A stretch of DNA of 64,000 nucleotides from Meconema thalassinum. Its lineage: Eukaryota; Arthropoda; Insecta; Orthoptera; Tettigoniidae. Shown here piece after piece: positions 50,402-63,175 of the stretch. The stretch lies in contig OX336397.1 in assembly GCA_946902985.2 (NCBI GenBank), positions 187,244,813 through 187,308,812 on the forward strand, given 5' to 3'. Under the pieces are notes generated by a model. It was given only the letters and a program-made list of their open reading frames with translations, ran no database searches and had not been told where the DNA came from. Within the stretch, counting starts at the first letter, position 1, and each line of letters begins with the position of its first letter. The translations under genes were made by a program, and so were the position numbers.

Positions 50402-51260
50402 TATTTATTTCACTAATAATGGATCATGTACTATAACAACTGAGCATCAAGATGCAAAGTATCATCTCTGCAAGTCGATTATTCAATTTCATTTAAAATC
50501 CCAATAAGAAAGACGTCAGAAACACATAATTTCTTAGCAGTAACTGGAGGGGGCGTGTCGGGTAGCGCATGGAACAATGAAATGCCACCGCAGTGCCAAT
50601 GAGTGGAGGTGCTGAGGACTTAATGAATGCCAGCACTTAAAAAGAAAAACACTTTTTGATAGTGGACATATCGGGGTATTTTTAGTGCCATAAACCCAAC
50701 TTTGATATTTTCCTCGAAATTCATGAATTTCAGTATAGTGTCCCCTTAAATACAAGATTCCTGACACAAGATGGTCACAATGGCAACGTACTTACTCCAG
50801 CCCACTTTCTCGTTGGCAATCGGCTCACCACGATACCCTCTGGACCAGAACCACCTAGGAATGACCTAGTACAAACCTTCAGACTATGCCAACAAATAGC
50901 TAACTACTTCTGGAAACTGAGTAAAGAATACTTGCTGCTGTTACGGAATTTCCACTAAGTTCGTCAGCCCCGAGACAGTGGTACAAAAATTAGTGTGGGT
51001 GACCTAGTTCTACCACAATAGGACACATGCGCAATAGGGCACGTGTCGAAAAACTATGTGACGGGAGAACTAGAACCGTTATGCTTCGCACCCCGGACAG
51101 AAACCATCTTACACGGCCAATCCAGCTGGTCATCCCCCTCAATTCAACTACGGCGGCCATATTGCTCACTCCAGCTGAGTGAGACATAACGAGATATGAC
51201 GAGACATTGATGCCACGGCAGTGTGCCCAACATGTAAAAGATAAAATACACCACCACTAT
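50402..51260. other. Non-coding, nothing recognised
   Basis: A short palindrome ctcactccagctgagtgag occurs at 51,164-51,182. No domain-bearing frame. Confidence 0.35.
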
Positions 51261-51450
51261 GAAATTAGGACGCGTTAGGCTGCAACCATTGTCAAAATCA
51301 CCGATCTGGACGCGTTAGGCTGTAACCATTGTCAAAACGATTGATCTGGACGCGTTAGGCTGTAACCATTGTCAAAACCATTGATCTGGATAAGTTAGGC
51401 TGTAACCATTGGCAAAAATCATTGGATTGGACAAAACAAAGGTTTGGTTA
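51261..51450 (+). repeat. 40-bp tandem repeat, 4 copies (second locus of the cgttaggctgtaaccat repeat)
   Basis: cgcgttaggc begins at 51,271, 51,311 and 51,351, and aagttaggc at 51,391: an exact 40-bp period. Each unit reads cattgtcaaaaccattgatc then tggacgcgttaggctgtaac. It then continues into ggattggacaaaacaaagg, as at 13.3-13.6 kb. Confidence 0.9.
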
Positions 51451-52095
51451 GGCTAGGTAGGGGCAGATGACCTCGTAGTTCCGCCCCTTATAACAACAAT
51501 AACTACTACTAGGGTATGCTAGGCGTAATCTTCACACAAAAAATTATGAATTGAGATTGGCGTTCTTTCATTTTAGAAAACTGCCTAAATTAGTACCGTA
51601 TGCGTGGGGTTGGCACTACTGTTCCAACGCCGAAACTGGATGCCAGAGCTGGAATTTTTGCTATATAAGTCATGTTATAATTTGTGAGGGTTTGTTGGTT
51701 ATAGACAGCTGAGGAGTGAACTACATCATTCACAGATCAATTTTGAATCATTAGAAAAGGCATTTATTGCAAATTTCACAAGTTATTTCTCCCCCCCCCC
51801 CTGGGTTCATGTCTCCTGCAATTTAGTTATTTAGTATCAGTCAAGACATGTACATCACTTCATTGTAGTAATACCCAAAATATAACTATGAATAGCTATA
51901 TAAGAATTGTGTTTCTGAGCTTTACGAACAATTGAAAATACCAAATATGCCTCTTTCAGAAGTGGTTAAGCAATGACAATTGCAGTCATAGAATGAACAA
52001 GAAATAACGACTAAAGTCACATATTTACGTAATTTAGCACACATATTCAGTGCAGTAGTGATAACGGACAGTATTTTCAATTTGTAATGACCCCC
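51451..52095. other. Non-coding with SINE tail and C-run
   Basis: ggggcagatgacctcgtagt and tccgccccttataacaacaa (51,467-51,508) are a SINE tail. A run of 13 C is at 51,790. Nothing else is recognised. Confidence 0.45.
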
Positions 52096-52373
52096 ATAAC
52101 CCTCAATTACTGACGTGCGGTCCACGGGACCGCTCCTCTCCTACCATACCACCCCTTGCATGGGTCAGAGCCCTTGGAAACCTGTTCCTTTGTCTAGCTT
52201 CCTATCTTTCTGTCCGGTGAGTGTTGCCGATGTGTTAGTAGCTGCCAGTGTTGTCTGAAGTTAGTTATTGTTGTTGCACGGTTCCCGGGACCTCACGTCC
52301 GTAATTGTGTGACTGTAAGTGTGTTGTGCTAATATCTGTTTATGAAGAACAGACGTTCTTATTGAATTAAAAT

Positions 52374-52800
52374 ATGGGTGACGAACCAGGACCATCAAAG
52401 ATTAGACTATCTGACCCGTGTTTTGAGGACAAAGTGTCTCGTAATTTACGAAATACCGTATCACGGAAGATGAGTTGGAATATCATTTTCGGAATATGAA
52501 GACTATCTACATCCACAGTGGTCATGACACTGATTCAAATATATCAGACTAGTGGTGCTGAAATGGAGAAAGACCTGCTCGAGGACGGAGATAATTTTCA
52601 AGCTATTATTACGGAAGAGATCGTTTCAAATGGTCTTCAATCAAGCCAACAAGAAATGTTAGAGTTCCAGCTCATAACAAAGTAAAAATACCATCACTTC
52701 GTACTGTACCCGTTCGTCCTGGGGATGCGATGACCCATCTGCTATAACATCGCATTCCTGGAGTTCCGGGACAGAGCGGAGTTAAATGAACCTCTAGTCA
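52374..52800 (+). pseudogene. piggyBac-like transposase N-terminal remnant
   Basis: From the ATG at 52,374: MGDEPGPSKIRLSDPCFEDK. After a frameshift it continues with an acidic segment around HDTDSN, and then words like RPTRNVRVPAHN. An acidic Ser-rich N-terminus followed by a RRTP.HN-type linker is typical before the DDD domain of piggyBac transposases. The catalytic region is not found downstream. Multiple frameshifts; inactive. Confidence 0.55.
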
Positions 52801-54696
52801 AATAAGGAATGTGTCGGAAATTCAGCTGAGTTATCGAAAAAGCAGTGGGTATCACGAGACAAAGTATCTCTAGGGTCGTTACGGGCTTACGTTTAATAGA
52901 AATAATGCAAATATAAATGGGCGCCATCAACTGAATTCCTAGCAAACCACTTCCTTTCCGGATAAGCCTTACTCAAAACAAGGAAAGAAAAAGGAAAATC
53001 ACACCATCATCAGATCACAACTAAGATAAAAACAAATTTATTTTACTTTGATAGTCAGACAGACATTTTAAATAAATCTCCTACCTGAGAGTATGGTCGA
53101 ATGCCAACGTTAAATTGTCATTGTCCAAAAATCGAACCATCTCTTTTCTAATCCAAAATTTATTTCATCCACATAACAAGAAAAATCTCTAAAGTTCTCT
53201 TGGGTTCTCAGGATCACTGTAGCACTATGTCTTTCGTCACTGACATTTGTGAAACCTGAGACCTAATTTCTCTTTAATTTAACATCATCAATGTGGATTT
53301 AAAAAAGTTATTAATCTGTCTAAACATACACATATTATAATCACATATATTAAATATCAAGTATTTTATGGCCGTGAATTTTCTGTAATTCACAGATAAA
53401 TAATTATGAATGACAATGTAAATAGTGTAAATTAATTATTCAATGTTTAGGAGCATTTGACTAACATGTTCAACATTTAAATTATGCCATGCAAGCCATC
53501 TTGTTCGACATGGTCATCGTTATCGTCATCATCAAAATTAAATATTTCTCACATTAATTCTCACTTCAAAATTCTACATATTCCTGTCAGAATCATTAAT
53601 TCGTCACCATTACATCATTTAAATCCTCAACTCAAGTTGCAATTCCTCAAATTATCTCTCAATTAAATTTATTTAATTCCATGTAAATTCATTAATCATC
53701 AGCTTCTTTAGTTAATTATCACCTTCTAATTCAGTTATTCATCATCATTACAATCGTCTATTAATTTATTTCAATCAGTTTAATTTATCCAATCTTTAAT
53801 TCATCCATTTATTTAATTCCTTGATTTATTCCAAAATTTAATTTATCAAATTATTTAAATTTCATCTTCTGGTTATTTAGATTTTCATTATTTCATCTAG
53901 TCATTCTGATTTTTATTTCATTAGGTCAGATCATTAATATGCTTAAATCTCAGATTATTACTTCATTAATTATTATTCGCAGAAAATCTTGTATTATCAA
54001 CTTTATTTATTTGTTTAATTTCCTAAAAAATTGTTTAATATGGTTTATAGAACGTTGTCTTACAGTTTATCACTTCCAAGTTATATCTCGTATTTAATTT
54101 ATCATGCCAAAAAATATTATTGCCTCCACGACATCACGTTGGATCTAACTATCCACAACGACATTACATTTCCTCTATACTTCAAATATCACATTTGAAT
54201 ACAACAATTATTCCACAAAACTCCGTAAATATTCAGCACATACAGCATGAATCTCAACAATTACGCTAGACTGGGTACGACGACCTCATATCTGCCTCAA
54301 AATACATTATCAACGTTGCTACTATCACATGGCAACTTCCACAAAATGCCTATCACAAACTCCACTTAACCATGTTGCATGATCTACAAAAAATATATAA
54401 CTGGCTTCAAATTATCAACGCACACAATCTCCAATAACTGTAATTACTCTGATCACATCTAGACAACTTCTTAAACAATTGGAAAAAATATATTACCTCA
54501 GTAATTTAAGATCTGCTTTCAAATAGCATAAATTCTCTTACAATTTTCATAACTCACATCACAGAAAAACACCAATGTGCTCTAATCTCTCATATCAAAA
54601 TCTGCAATACTGATCCGCCTTAAAATAAATCTGACCATTAATGATTAATCTTACAAGATTCAATTATTGTCATTTAGACTTTCACGGCCCGTATTA
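52801..54696. other. AT-rich interior of the piggyBac-like relic
   Basis: Very AT-rich, with many attcatcatc/ttaatttatt words from 53,400 to 54,060. There are no domain-bearing frames and no transposase core. Confidence 0.5.
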
Positions 54697-54885
54697 TTAT
54701 TCATAATGTTGAATTTTGGGCTTATGCCGTGTTTTATTATATTGCAATTCGACGCGTTTCGAAAGAAACCATGTCTTTCATCGTCAGGAATAATCTGACG
54801 ATGAAAGACATGGTTTCTTTCGAAACGCGTCGAATTGCAATATAATAAAACACGGCATAAGCCCAAAATTCAACATTATGAATAA
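54697..54885. repeat. Perfect hairpin: ~91-bp arms, 7-nt loop
   Basis: The left arm from ttattcataatgttgaattt to catcgtcag and the right arm from ctgacgatgaaagacatgg to cataatgaataa-type sequence are complementary without visible mismatch around the loop gaataat. Arm words caattcgacgcgtttcgaaa and aaaacacggcataagcccaa suggest an inverted pair of one element's end. Transcripts would form a long dsRNA or miRNA-like stem. Confidence 0.95.
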
Positions 54886-57567
54886 GATTCAATTACTTTA
54901 AATCCTTCTCAAAGGTATCAAACACAATTATAAAACTCATCAAAAGCATCAGCTGTAACAGCTGTTAAACTGAAATTACTCTCAAAAGAGTATAGCAACA
55001 AAATATTGGATTGGCAAACAAGAATTACTAAACGTAATCCTGCTGACATTTATCGTTATTTTATTTAACAAAATTTCGACTGATATGTGACTAGTACTTC
55101 CTTGTTTGATTCACCTACAATCTCATGTACACTCGGATGATAAAAATGAGTCCCTCAATGGCGAGTAAGATGTGTAACCACCGTACAGTCGTATAAATAC
55201 GAAAGACCTCGCCCCGTCAACTTAGATGATAGTGCCCTGAACGATGGGTAAGATGAGTACCACCATACAATCGTATAAATACGAAAGACCCCATCTCGTA
55301 GACTATATGAGTGAATGTACCAGATAGGAATCAACAAGTCTCTAGTTGTCATATAAAAGCGATGTTCATTCACTAAAGTGAATAACTTCTTAATATCTCC
55401 AAACAATCCAATGGAAAAAATCCCTACTGATGAATAATACACACTCGCTAGTATGCAATAAACTGACGAAGTAATTTTAGATAATCAATTGCAGATCACG
55501 AGTTCGAAATACTCGTTACACAAAAAAAACTATTCATGAAAAATATCCTAGCTGGAAAAATGTCTAAAAGACCAAACATCTGCTTAATAAAGCCAACCAA
55601 TGGTGAGAATTTCGTATAATGATGCCTGCCATATCATATGGTCACTCCATATTCTAGCAAATTCGAAGCATATAAAGTCAAATCATGTCTAAATAATCGT
55701 ATCACTCCTATTAGAAAAATATACATGTGTGCCCAGTATTCATGAAAATAATCGTATCAGGTAGTTATAACTCTTACAGTACCTTTCATAATCAGCTGTT
55801 ATTAAATTTCCAAGATCGTCGATTTTCCCTACATAATGAATTTCTCGAAAGATCGGCGTGAATATCATTCCATCCATGAAATGACGATTGCCTTCGAAAT
55901 CCCAAGTGAATCAGCTGGTGGACTCCTCTCGTCAGGAATCGAATCCATCGCTCTGTGGTGCCATCTTGTCTCTATCTGCGTCTACTCTGACATGATGAAC
56001 TTCGGATTACCCATAGCGGATATTGTCCAACTCCTCTCGAAAAAGATCATGGAAACAGCGGACCCCCTATTCCTCTTCTAAGTTACGCCACTGTTCCATT
56101 AAATGTTCAGTTTGAGTATTGAAAGATCAATCTCCAACAACTGCTAAGTCTCACTTTCGTAAAATAAAATTTTACATGAGAGTGTTCAAGTTTACGAAAC
56201 ACCCTGTAGTTGTCTGTATTTGGTAATTCATGAAACTGCATAAGAAATAAATTTCATTAATGCACGATCTAATGTTCATCAGTGCCTATGCTTACGACAT
56301 TCCGTTTGCTTGAAATTGTTAAAGTAACTTTGAATGCGTTAAGGAAAAGCATAGTCATAATGTTATTCAGAAGAACTGTGTTCAAACTGCGTTGAAATGT
56401 AGCTTGTAATAATGTCTCCAACTACTTGCAGTGCTGTTCTAACATATCCCGGCCGTCTGTGATTGCTTGCTCGGCAGGCCCGCCTGGATCAATGACCTGC
56501 TTGGCGTTCGCTGCCCGGCGATGCTGAAACTGTCGCCTACACTCTGCCGTGACAGTTTCGGTACGCTACGCGACCTTCACCGTGCGTCTGGCTTGCGCTA
56601 CAGAGCTCGATCCTACTTGCTAGACTGACAGAGCTCCACTGAATGTGCTGGCACTGTCTTCTCTCCTATCTGCCTGGCGCAGACATGTGGTGTTCACCCC
56701 CACCACAGTACTCTCGCGTCACGATTATAGCCTCGAACCCTCATCATCTCGGCTGTTCCGTTATAAAATAACTTAAGGGTTATCTAACTTCTATAAAATT
56801 ATTTCCACATATAATGCATGTTATATCTTCTCTTCTAAGATGTTTAAATACTATATTCCATATAGGTCTCAATAAAGCTTCACATTTCTATCCATAATTC
56901 CATCTTCTTACAGACGTCAGTGCCTCCTTGATCCTAGACCTCCTACGTCATCTTGACATTTTTCTTGACTCGATCGGTGCGCTATCTTTTCCTAACTCTT
57001 CCCAAAACCTCAACTACGGCTTAATATCTGCTGGCGTAGCCAATAGCCTAAACTAGGTATCGGGTACAGTACCAAACATAGGCACATGGATAAACCACTG
57101 ATGAGAAGTTGCCAAGGGAATCCCGGAAGACCTGTTTCCTCTGTCCAGCAAAGAAAAAAACAAAAACATATTACCTGTGTCATGTGTGCAAACATCCGGT
57201 CTGCTTAGAATGCACCAAAAGAGTACTGTATGTTTGAACTGCATCACAGAGGGATAGCTTGATATAAATTGCTGCAGGATTTTATTTATTTGTACTGGTT
57301 AACATTTTAAGTGTTTTTTATGTTGTCCATTATGTGAACTATACGTCCATCATTCAATTTCATGTGTATGTGTCATAGACTACAAAGACTGTCAACATTT
57401 TTGATACCTCTATTTATGCTCAATCCAAAGTGCCATATTAAGAATAATATTATTTCTGTGCATAGATTTTGATTTTATTTGCTTATGTTTTATGTGTTTC
57501 AATTCAATGAGGGGTGGTTATTACACTAATTGATTAATGAAAATAACCATTATGGCTGTAGCATTTT
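54886..57567. other. Non-coding interior of the piggyBac-like relic
   Basis: AT-rich, except a GC-richer segment near 56,450-56,720 without any recognised motif. Near 55,180-55,300, a ~78-bp duplication is present (gtacagtcgtataaatacga and atacaatcgtataaatacga, each followed by aagacc and ccgtc/tcgtag words). Confidence 0.45.
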
Positions 57568-57748
57568 CTAATCCATTAATACGTAAGTGGTCCATGGGAC
57601 CTCATGTCAGTAACTATGCAGTAAAGTTTTACGTCAGTAGTTAAGGGATAATATCAAATAAGGCCATCGGCTGCAAGAAATGTAGGTATTAATTATTATC
57701 ATTAGTAGTCTACCCTTACGGACTTTTGGCTACAATACATTATAAGAC

Positions 57749-58655
57749 ATGGTGCTAACATCTACATCACTTGAAAGGTTACAGGAGACTTTCAACAGAC
57801 TAATAAACTGGGCGGACGAAAATGAATTTAAATTGAACGAAAACAAGACAATGTTCATGGCCTTTAGAAAAGGAGGTAGACTGTCAGTCAATCATCATTT
57901 GGAATTTAAAGGCAAAAGATTACGATTAGTGAACAATTTTAAGTACTTAGGAGTAACATTCCAAACACAGGGAGTTGTATTTACGAAGCACATACAAGAC
58001 AAAGTTGACACAGCAATTGTAGCAATGAATGACATAAGACAACTCGGAAAATTGTCCCTTTATACAGGCATGGCGTCATTTAAGCTCAAAATTACTCCCA
58101 TAGTTGCATATGCAATGGAAAATATATGGCAACACCTGACAAAGAATGACCTGATGAAAATGGAAAGAGTGAAGGCAGTATACTTAAAAAGTTACTCAAT
58201 CTTTCAAAATACACATCCTCTCGCCTTGTATATGTATTGGCCAAAGAGCAATTTTATATCGAAGATTTAAGAAATCAATGGATGCTGCCCGGTACTGGAG
58301 CATACGATGCTTTACTGAGTGAACTTCGTGACAAGAGGATACATATTTGGAGTGACTTCTACTGTACAGATGCCATCACGACTTGTGAGTGGATGAACCC
58401 GAATTATGAACTCCGTCATATGATGACACGAATGGCAGTGCATGGTTTTCACCATAAAGTTTGCACTGAAAAGAAGTATCACCAGCCATACTTAAACTGC
58501 GTGTGTATTTTATGTAAGAGGCAATGTGAGAGATATCATGTATTAACATGCGGTGAACGTCAGATATCTGTTACAAAATTTTGCACCGAATGAACTTGTA
58601 TGGTATTCCTACTATTATGGCCATTGGCTGAAATAAAATTTATTATTATTATAAG
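57749..58655 (+). pseudogene. Non-LTR retrotransposon 3' end: RT thumb and C-terminal zinc region
   Basis: The frame 57,749-58,270 begins at the end of the RT catalytic box (DMVL) and continues LQETFNRLINWADENEFKLN, ENKTMFMAF and FKYLGVTFQT, the region after FADD in jockey/R1-type RTs. The next frame (58,237-58,593) holds RHMMTRMAVHGF and a C-terminal zinc motif CVCILCKRQCERYHVLTC. A 3' UTR with atggccattggctg and a (TTA)n tail follows to about 58,655. It is 5'-truncated and frameshifted between the two frames near 58,240. Confidence 0.85.
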
Positions 58656-58899
58656 AAACTTACAGATACTTATCAGGGCTTCGCAGCACGATGTACAGTA
58701 CATCAATTCTTCAGAACAATTATTTGAAGGGCGTAAAAACACACACTCACCAACAAACAAATCATCCACAACTTAACTTAAAGATGGCTGCATCTCTTTT
58801 CATAGTATCGTATCTCGTAAACAGTCAAGACCAAAGATTCTCATGTCAAAGATAAGCCCTTCAAGATTCTCTCTGGGCACTAGCCCGATCACACGTTCC
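58656..58899. other. Non-coding, nothing recognised
   Basis: Short stretch between the LINE tail and the dispersed repeat. Confidence 0.35.
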
Positions 58900-58960
58900 G
58901 ACCAATGGGAAGAGCGTATGAATCGCCCGCTCTGGGACGTCTAGCTTTTCAATACACGTG
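58900..58960 (-). repeat. Dispersed repeat, inverted copy of 10,377-10,440
   Basis: accaatgggaagagcgtatg, aatcgcccgctctgggacgt and ctagcttttcaatacacg. It directly precedes the 88-bp tandem repeat. Confidence 0.75.
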
Positions 58961-59345
58961 GACCGTATTGTAGGTGAAGTGTACACCACGTGCTATGCTA
59001 ACAGTAGCTAATTTATTGGTAATGCAGGTAGACTCTGCTGGCACATTGGGCCTTATTATTGGTGAAGTCTACACCACCTGCTGTGTTAACAATAGTTAAT
59101 TTATTGGTAATGCAGGCAGACTCTGCTGGCACCCTGGACCCTATTATAGGTGAAGTCTACACCACATGCTGTGCTAACAGTAGCTAATTTATTGGTAATG
59201 CAGGTAGACTCTGCTGGCACCCTGGACCCTATTATAGGTGAAGTCTACACCACATGCTGTGCTAACAGTAGCTAATTTATTGATAATGCAGATAGACTCT
59301 GCTGGCACCCTGGAACCTATTGTAGGTGAAGTCTACACCACTTGC
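58961..59345 (+). repeat. 88-bp tandem repeat, about 4.4 copies
   Basis: ggtgaagt begins at 58,973, 59,061, 59,149, 59,237 and 59,325, a strict 88-bp period. Units contain ctacaccac.tgctgtgcta, acagtagctaatttattgg and gcagactctgctggcaccct. The last two full units are almost identical, which suggests recent amplification. Confidence 0.95.
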
Positions 59346-59980
59346 TGAGATCAAAATTGTTTTAAGTACTAACTCTTGGTACAAGATATCTTAACCCAAA
59401 ATTTATCAACGTTGCTTGTCCTTATTAACATTCTATGGTAACTCTAAGTAACTGCAGCTACGTCCCAAAGTCGCAATACGCACACTCAATGCTAGTAACA
59501 ATATGCTAGGCCCTCGTTTTGCGAGTGTATTCTAACTGTAATGCTTTTTGATAAAAACTGCACAATAACTGTTAGGTTTTTTGCCATGTAGCTATTGACG
59601 AAAGACAACTAAGAATGCGGTTGTGAATTACCTTCAGTATCTTATTCTATTCCTTGATTCCTTCAGTGGAAGTTTACAAGCCATCTCTAAGCTATAATTC
59701 CACCTACGCAAAGGAACATATATGTGAAACAAGTCATTTTTTGCAGGACGATGCAGACCATCGCAAGGATATTAAGATTGAGGAATCTTCCATTCCGGAT
59801 ATTGTTACATGCATGAAAACAGAAACGTCATCTTCAGATCTGAATGAGATAAGTAACTTCATTCTTATTTTCAAGACATCTCCGTATGTCATAATCCCAT
59901 TCAGGCATTAAGAGTTGTTTTCTCACTATAGTGTTGATGACAAACTGAATCGTTTGGCTGTTAGTAGCTGTTCTCATCTC
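59346..59980. other. Non-coding, nothing recognised
   Basis: An 85-codon plus-strand frame at 59,654-59,911 is Ser/Thr/acidic without a recognisable domain. It could be a lone exon but has no supporting context. Confidence 0.35.
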
Positions 59981-60122
59981 CTTTGCAAACTGTGCGCTCC
60001 CGTACACTAGCAGACACACAATTCTTAGAGTTACTAGCATGCTTTAATCTGCTTTGCAAACTGTGTGCTCCCGCACACTGGTAGACACATAATTCTTAGA
60101 GTTACTAGCATGATCGACAATA
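59981..60122 (+). repeat. 71-bp tandem duplication
   Basis: ctttgcaaactgtgcgctcc at 59,981 and ctttgcaaactgtgtgctcc at 60,052, each ending in attcttagagttactagcat. Confidence 0.9.
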
Positions 60123-60313
60123 GACTTCCCATAGAGTCACGTCATTGACTCAATCATACTTCTTTTTGAACATTTAACTATTTAATTGCATTGAATTGTG
60201 AAAAAAATGTCGTGTATAATATTCTGAAGGCATTCTCGTATGGGCAGTCTAGTAGCTTGTTGCTCAATGATATGTGCACGTGTTGGACTATAGGATGTGT
60301 TTTGGTCTATGCT

Positions 60314-60362
60314 ATTGTTATTGTTTCAAGGAGCGGAACTGCGAGGTCATCTGCCCCTCTCT
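60314..60362 (-). mobile_element. SINE 3' tail fragment
   Basis: ttgttattgtttcaaggagc and ggaactgcgaggtcatctgc are the minus-oriented SINE tail. Confidence 0.55.
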
Positions 60363-62816
60363 TATGATCTTACGGCTAAAAGAATTAAAACTTAATGTTC
60401 ATTTGTCCTCAAATGTTAAAGCTTTTACTTCCAATAAAGCACTGATTTTAGTATTTTCAATCACTCTAAATTTAACTTGGTCTCTAAGAGTGTATTATAA
60501 GTTTCAGAACTGGGGATTATAGCCACTTTTGTGTATAAAATTTATCTCTAGTTCTAGGATGTGATGGAAAGTAGGAAAGCATTCAGCGAATATATAATCT
60601 TCATTTCAGCTGAGCAGTGCTGTACAATTACATGGGTTGTCATTTGTGTAAATGTAGAAGGTGATAACACTGACATAAATTATTCCGTCTTATCCCCAGG
60701 ATGCTAAAGAATGAAATCAGAATGAAGACGCAGATGAAAGTGGAAATCACTTAAATGAGTAAGTGTTAAACGTACAAACTGCATGATCTTTCGTCTACCT
60801 TATATTTATCCCTTTTGCTGGAATGTTAAGGCATATCTTTTTTATGTGGGTACTAAACTTTCGGCTTCAAAATGAATCTCAGATATTTCCACACTATTAA
60901 TTAACTAAGCGTCATTAATTCATTATTATTCAGGGCAAACTCAAAAGATATTTGTAGAGAAAGACTTAATAATACCACAAAGTTTTGAGTGAGTTTCAAT
61001 TTGTGACTAGAGGTGAAACACCCGCTTTAAAATAATCATATATAAACCAAACTTAACATACTATAATGTATGGTGGTATTAAATTATGTAACGCGTAACG
61101 CCTTGCCCTTTCTTTTCGTTGGCATAGTTCAAACATTAATAAGGCACCGTTTCCTAAAAATAATTTAACATAGTACAACTTAATTTCACTTTATAAAATT
61201 AAACTTTATTTCTTCCTCTCACACACAAGTATTAGCAAAATGGTAACTGACTAGTGGTGTAGGGCTATTTTTTTTAAGGAGATGAGGGTGGAATGTGTCG
61301 GGGCCGTTTCGCTGACTCTCATGTGGTTAACCTTAAATTATATTACCACCATGGAGGATGAATTTAACAACATAATACTGTGTATGATAGATTAGATTAC
61401 GTTAATTCCCAAGCATCGGGATGTAAACATTACGTTAAAACCAACTCCAGTTGATCACGTCCCTTCAAAACATGTATACCAGGTCAAGCCATCAACCATT
61501 GGCATCCACTTAGAAACAAAATCACAACAACTAAACTATCACTCACGGTCGACTCTAGAAAGGTCGGAAGGTTCAACCTGACAACACTGTAGCTACGGCT
61601 ATTGTCAGTCATACTTCGTCACGAGCGCCTGAACTGAAACAGCTGTTTGCTAGCAAGGGAGGCCACAAAATCTACGGAATTAATATCGGACAAACATAAT
61701 GTACATGTTCAGCAAAACATATGTTGATTTTTATTTACACATGATCAGTGTTACAATCGGAAATAAATGAATACCGTGCATATGATCGTGAAAAGTTGTT
61801 ATTACAGCCAAGCAGCTGATGTTAGGCATGAGTGACACGAAAATAATTTACCAACATAAAAGTGTTTAGCAAAATAAAGAAAATTATTTTGGTTTCTTTT
61901 CGTATTTTACTACTCTGAAGAATGGTAATAAAACAATTGGCGGTGTTATAATAATAATAATAATAATAATAATTTGGAGCAAGTAGATGCAATTGAGGGT
62001 TATGTGATGCAAAAATGTAGGCTATCACCCATAACATCTTCACACTGTTGGCCTATAAACCTTCGATTCCGCCGCACATGTATGTAGATAATTTACTACC
62101 ATTATAGAAATAGTCTGTTGCTGCTGGTATTCCATAACTGTATCAGATTACTTCTGATTCCGTCCTAAGGTGCTGCAACTTCCTCTTCCCATAACCAAGC
62201 TTGCTGACATCAACAGCATCATTCCTTGCCTGTGAATAATTGTTTAGCAATACAGTGGCAATAACTGAAAGTATTTTTTCACTTAATTGACTAATTTATG
62301 CAATCTACGAACCATTTCGAAGGTTCCCTAATCCAGGCCTAACGCAGATTTTCGTCACTTGGGAACCTAAACACTGGCGTGTAGCCTCCCTTACTTGGTT
62401 AATTTGCATTCCAGTTGGGGATACAACATGTATCTGGCATTGTTACGGTGCCGAAACATTCCAGGAAAATCAAAGTTTAAAACATGAAGTACGATATGTT
62501 ATAATTCCATGTACCGTATGCATTTAAAAATACCACATTTGCCAGATACAAAGCACACTCGTCAGTGTGTTCTCGATTAGGGATTACTGTAAAAAACTCA
62601 TCTGGAAGGGTAGTATAAACGCTACTATAAAGCGTATAAACGTACAAAGCATAAGAAACAAAATATAGAAGGAAATATCCCTATGAGATAAACAAGAACA
62701 CCTGCCAGACCACAGAACAATGTGCCAGACTGAACGTTCCCTCGTATTCCAGCCTGGCAGCGGTATGAGGTATGACTGATGAACATGTTGCCACGTCTCA
62801 GCCTTCCGACCTGTCT
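60363..62816. other. AT-rich non-coding with one (ATA)n microsatellite
   Basis: The (ATA)n tract is at 61,947-61,973. No coding motif or recognised repeat family in the remainder. Confidence 0.4.
61947..61973. repeat. (ATA)n microsatellite
   Basis: Nine consecutive ata units. Confidence 0.9.
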
Positions 62817-62868
62817 ACTATCGGATTTTTTATTATGGATACTCGAGTTTAGGCCGTAATTACAACCA
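62817..62868 (-). repeat. ~52-bp dispersed repeat, inverted copy of 14,361-14,412
   Basis: ctatcggattttttattatg, gatactcgagtttaggccgt. Confidence 0.7.
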
Positions 62869-63175
62869 AACCAACATACCTATTGAAAAACGAGTTATAC
62901 CAATATTTTCCTTGTTTAATTCTGCGTTAGACTGTATAAGCCAATTATTTTCAAGTTTATTAATTATTTATTTATTTGTGGTTGTATGAAAAATTGTCCG
63001 TGTTTTTGACGTCTTTTCTAGCAACCGCTCACTTAAAACTATGTACATAGAAAACAACTAGGATGAGGGTTATGAATTTTTTATATGTGATAGGCACAAG
63101 TATTGGTAGTGCAAATCTCAAGTTTCAATATTTTTCAACTACCCGATAAAAAGTTCTTATACTTTCTCTGACGTA
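62869..63175. other. Non-coding, nothing recognised
   Basis: AT-rich flank of the terminal element. Confidence 0.35.

Larger units (their letters stand above)
52100..57647. mobile_element. piggyBac-like element relic, ~5.5 kb
   Basis: The left end CCCTCAATTACTGACGT and the right end in reverse complement CCCTTAACTACTGACGT match at 14-15 of 17 positions. Both are flanked by ATAA (52,096-52,099 and 57,648-57,651). piggyBac elements have CCC-starting ends and a TTAA target, and ATAA would be a non-canonical or mutated site. Subterminal words recur: gtgcggtccacgggaccg (left), cggttcccgggacctcacgt (52,277) and tggtccatgggacctcatgt (right), forming internal inverted repeats as in the family. A piggyBac-like N-terminal frame lies at 52,374. 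The rest is AT-rich and non-coding. Confidence 0.55.
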
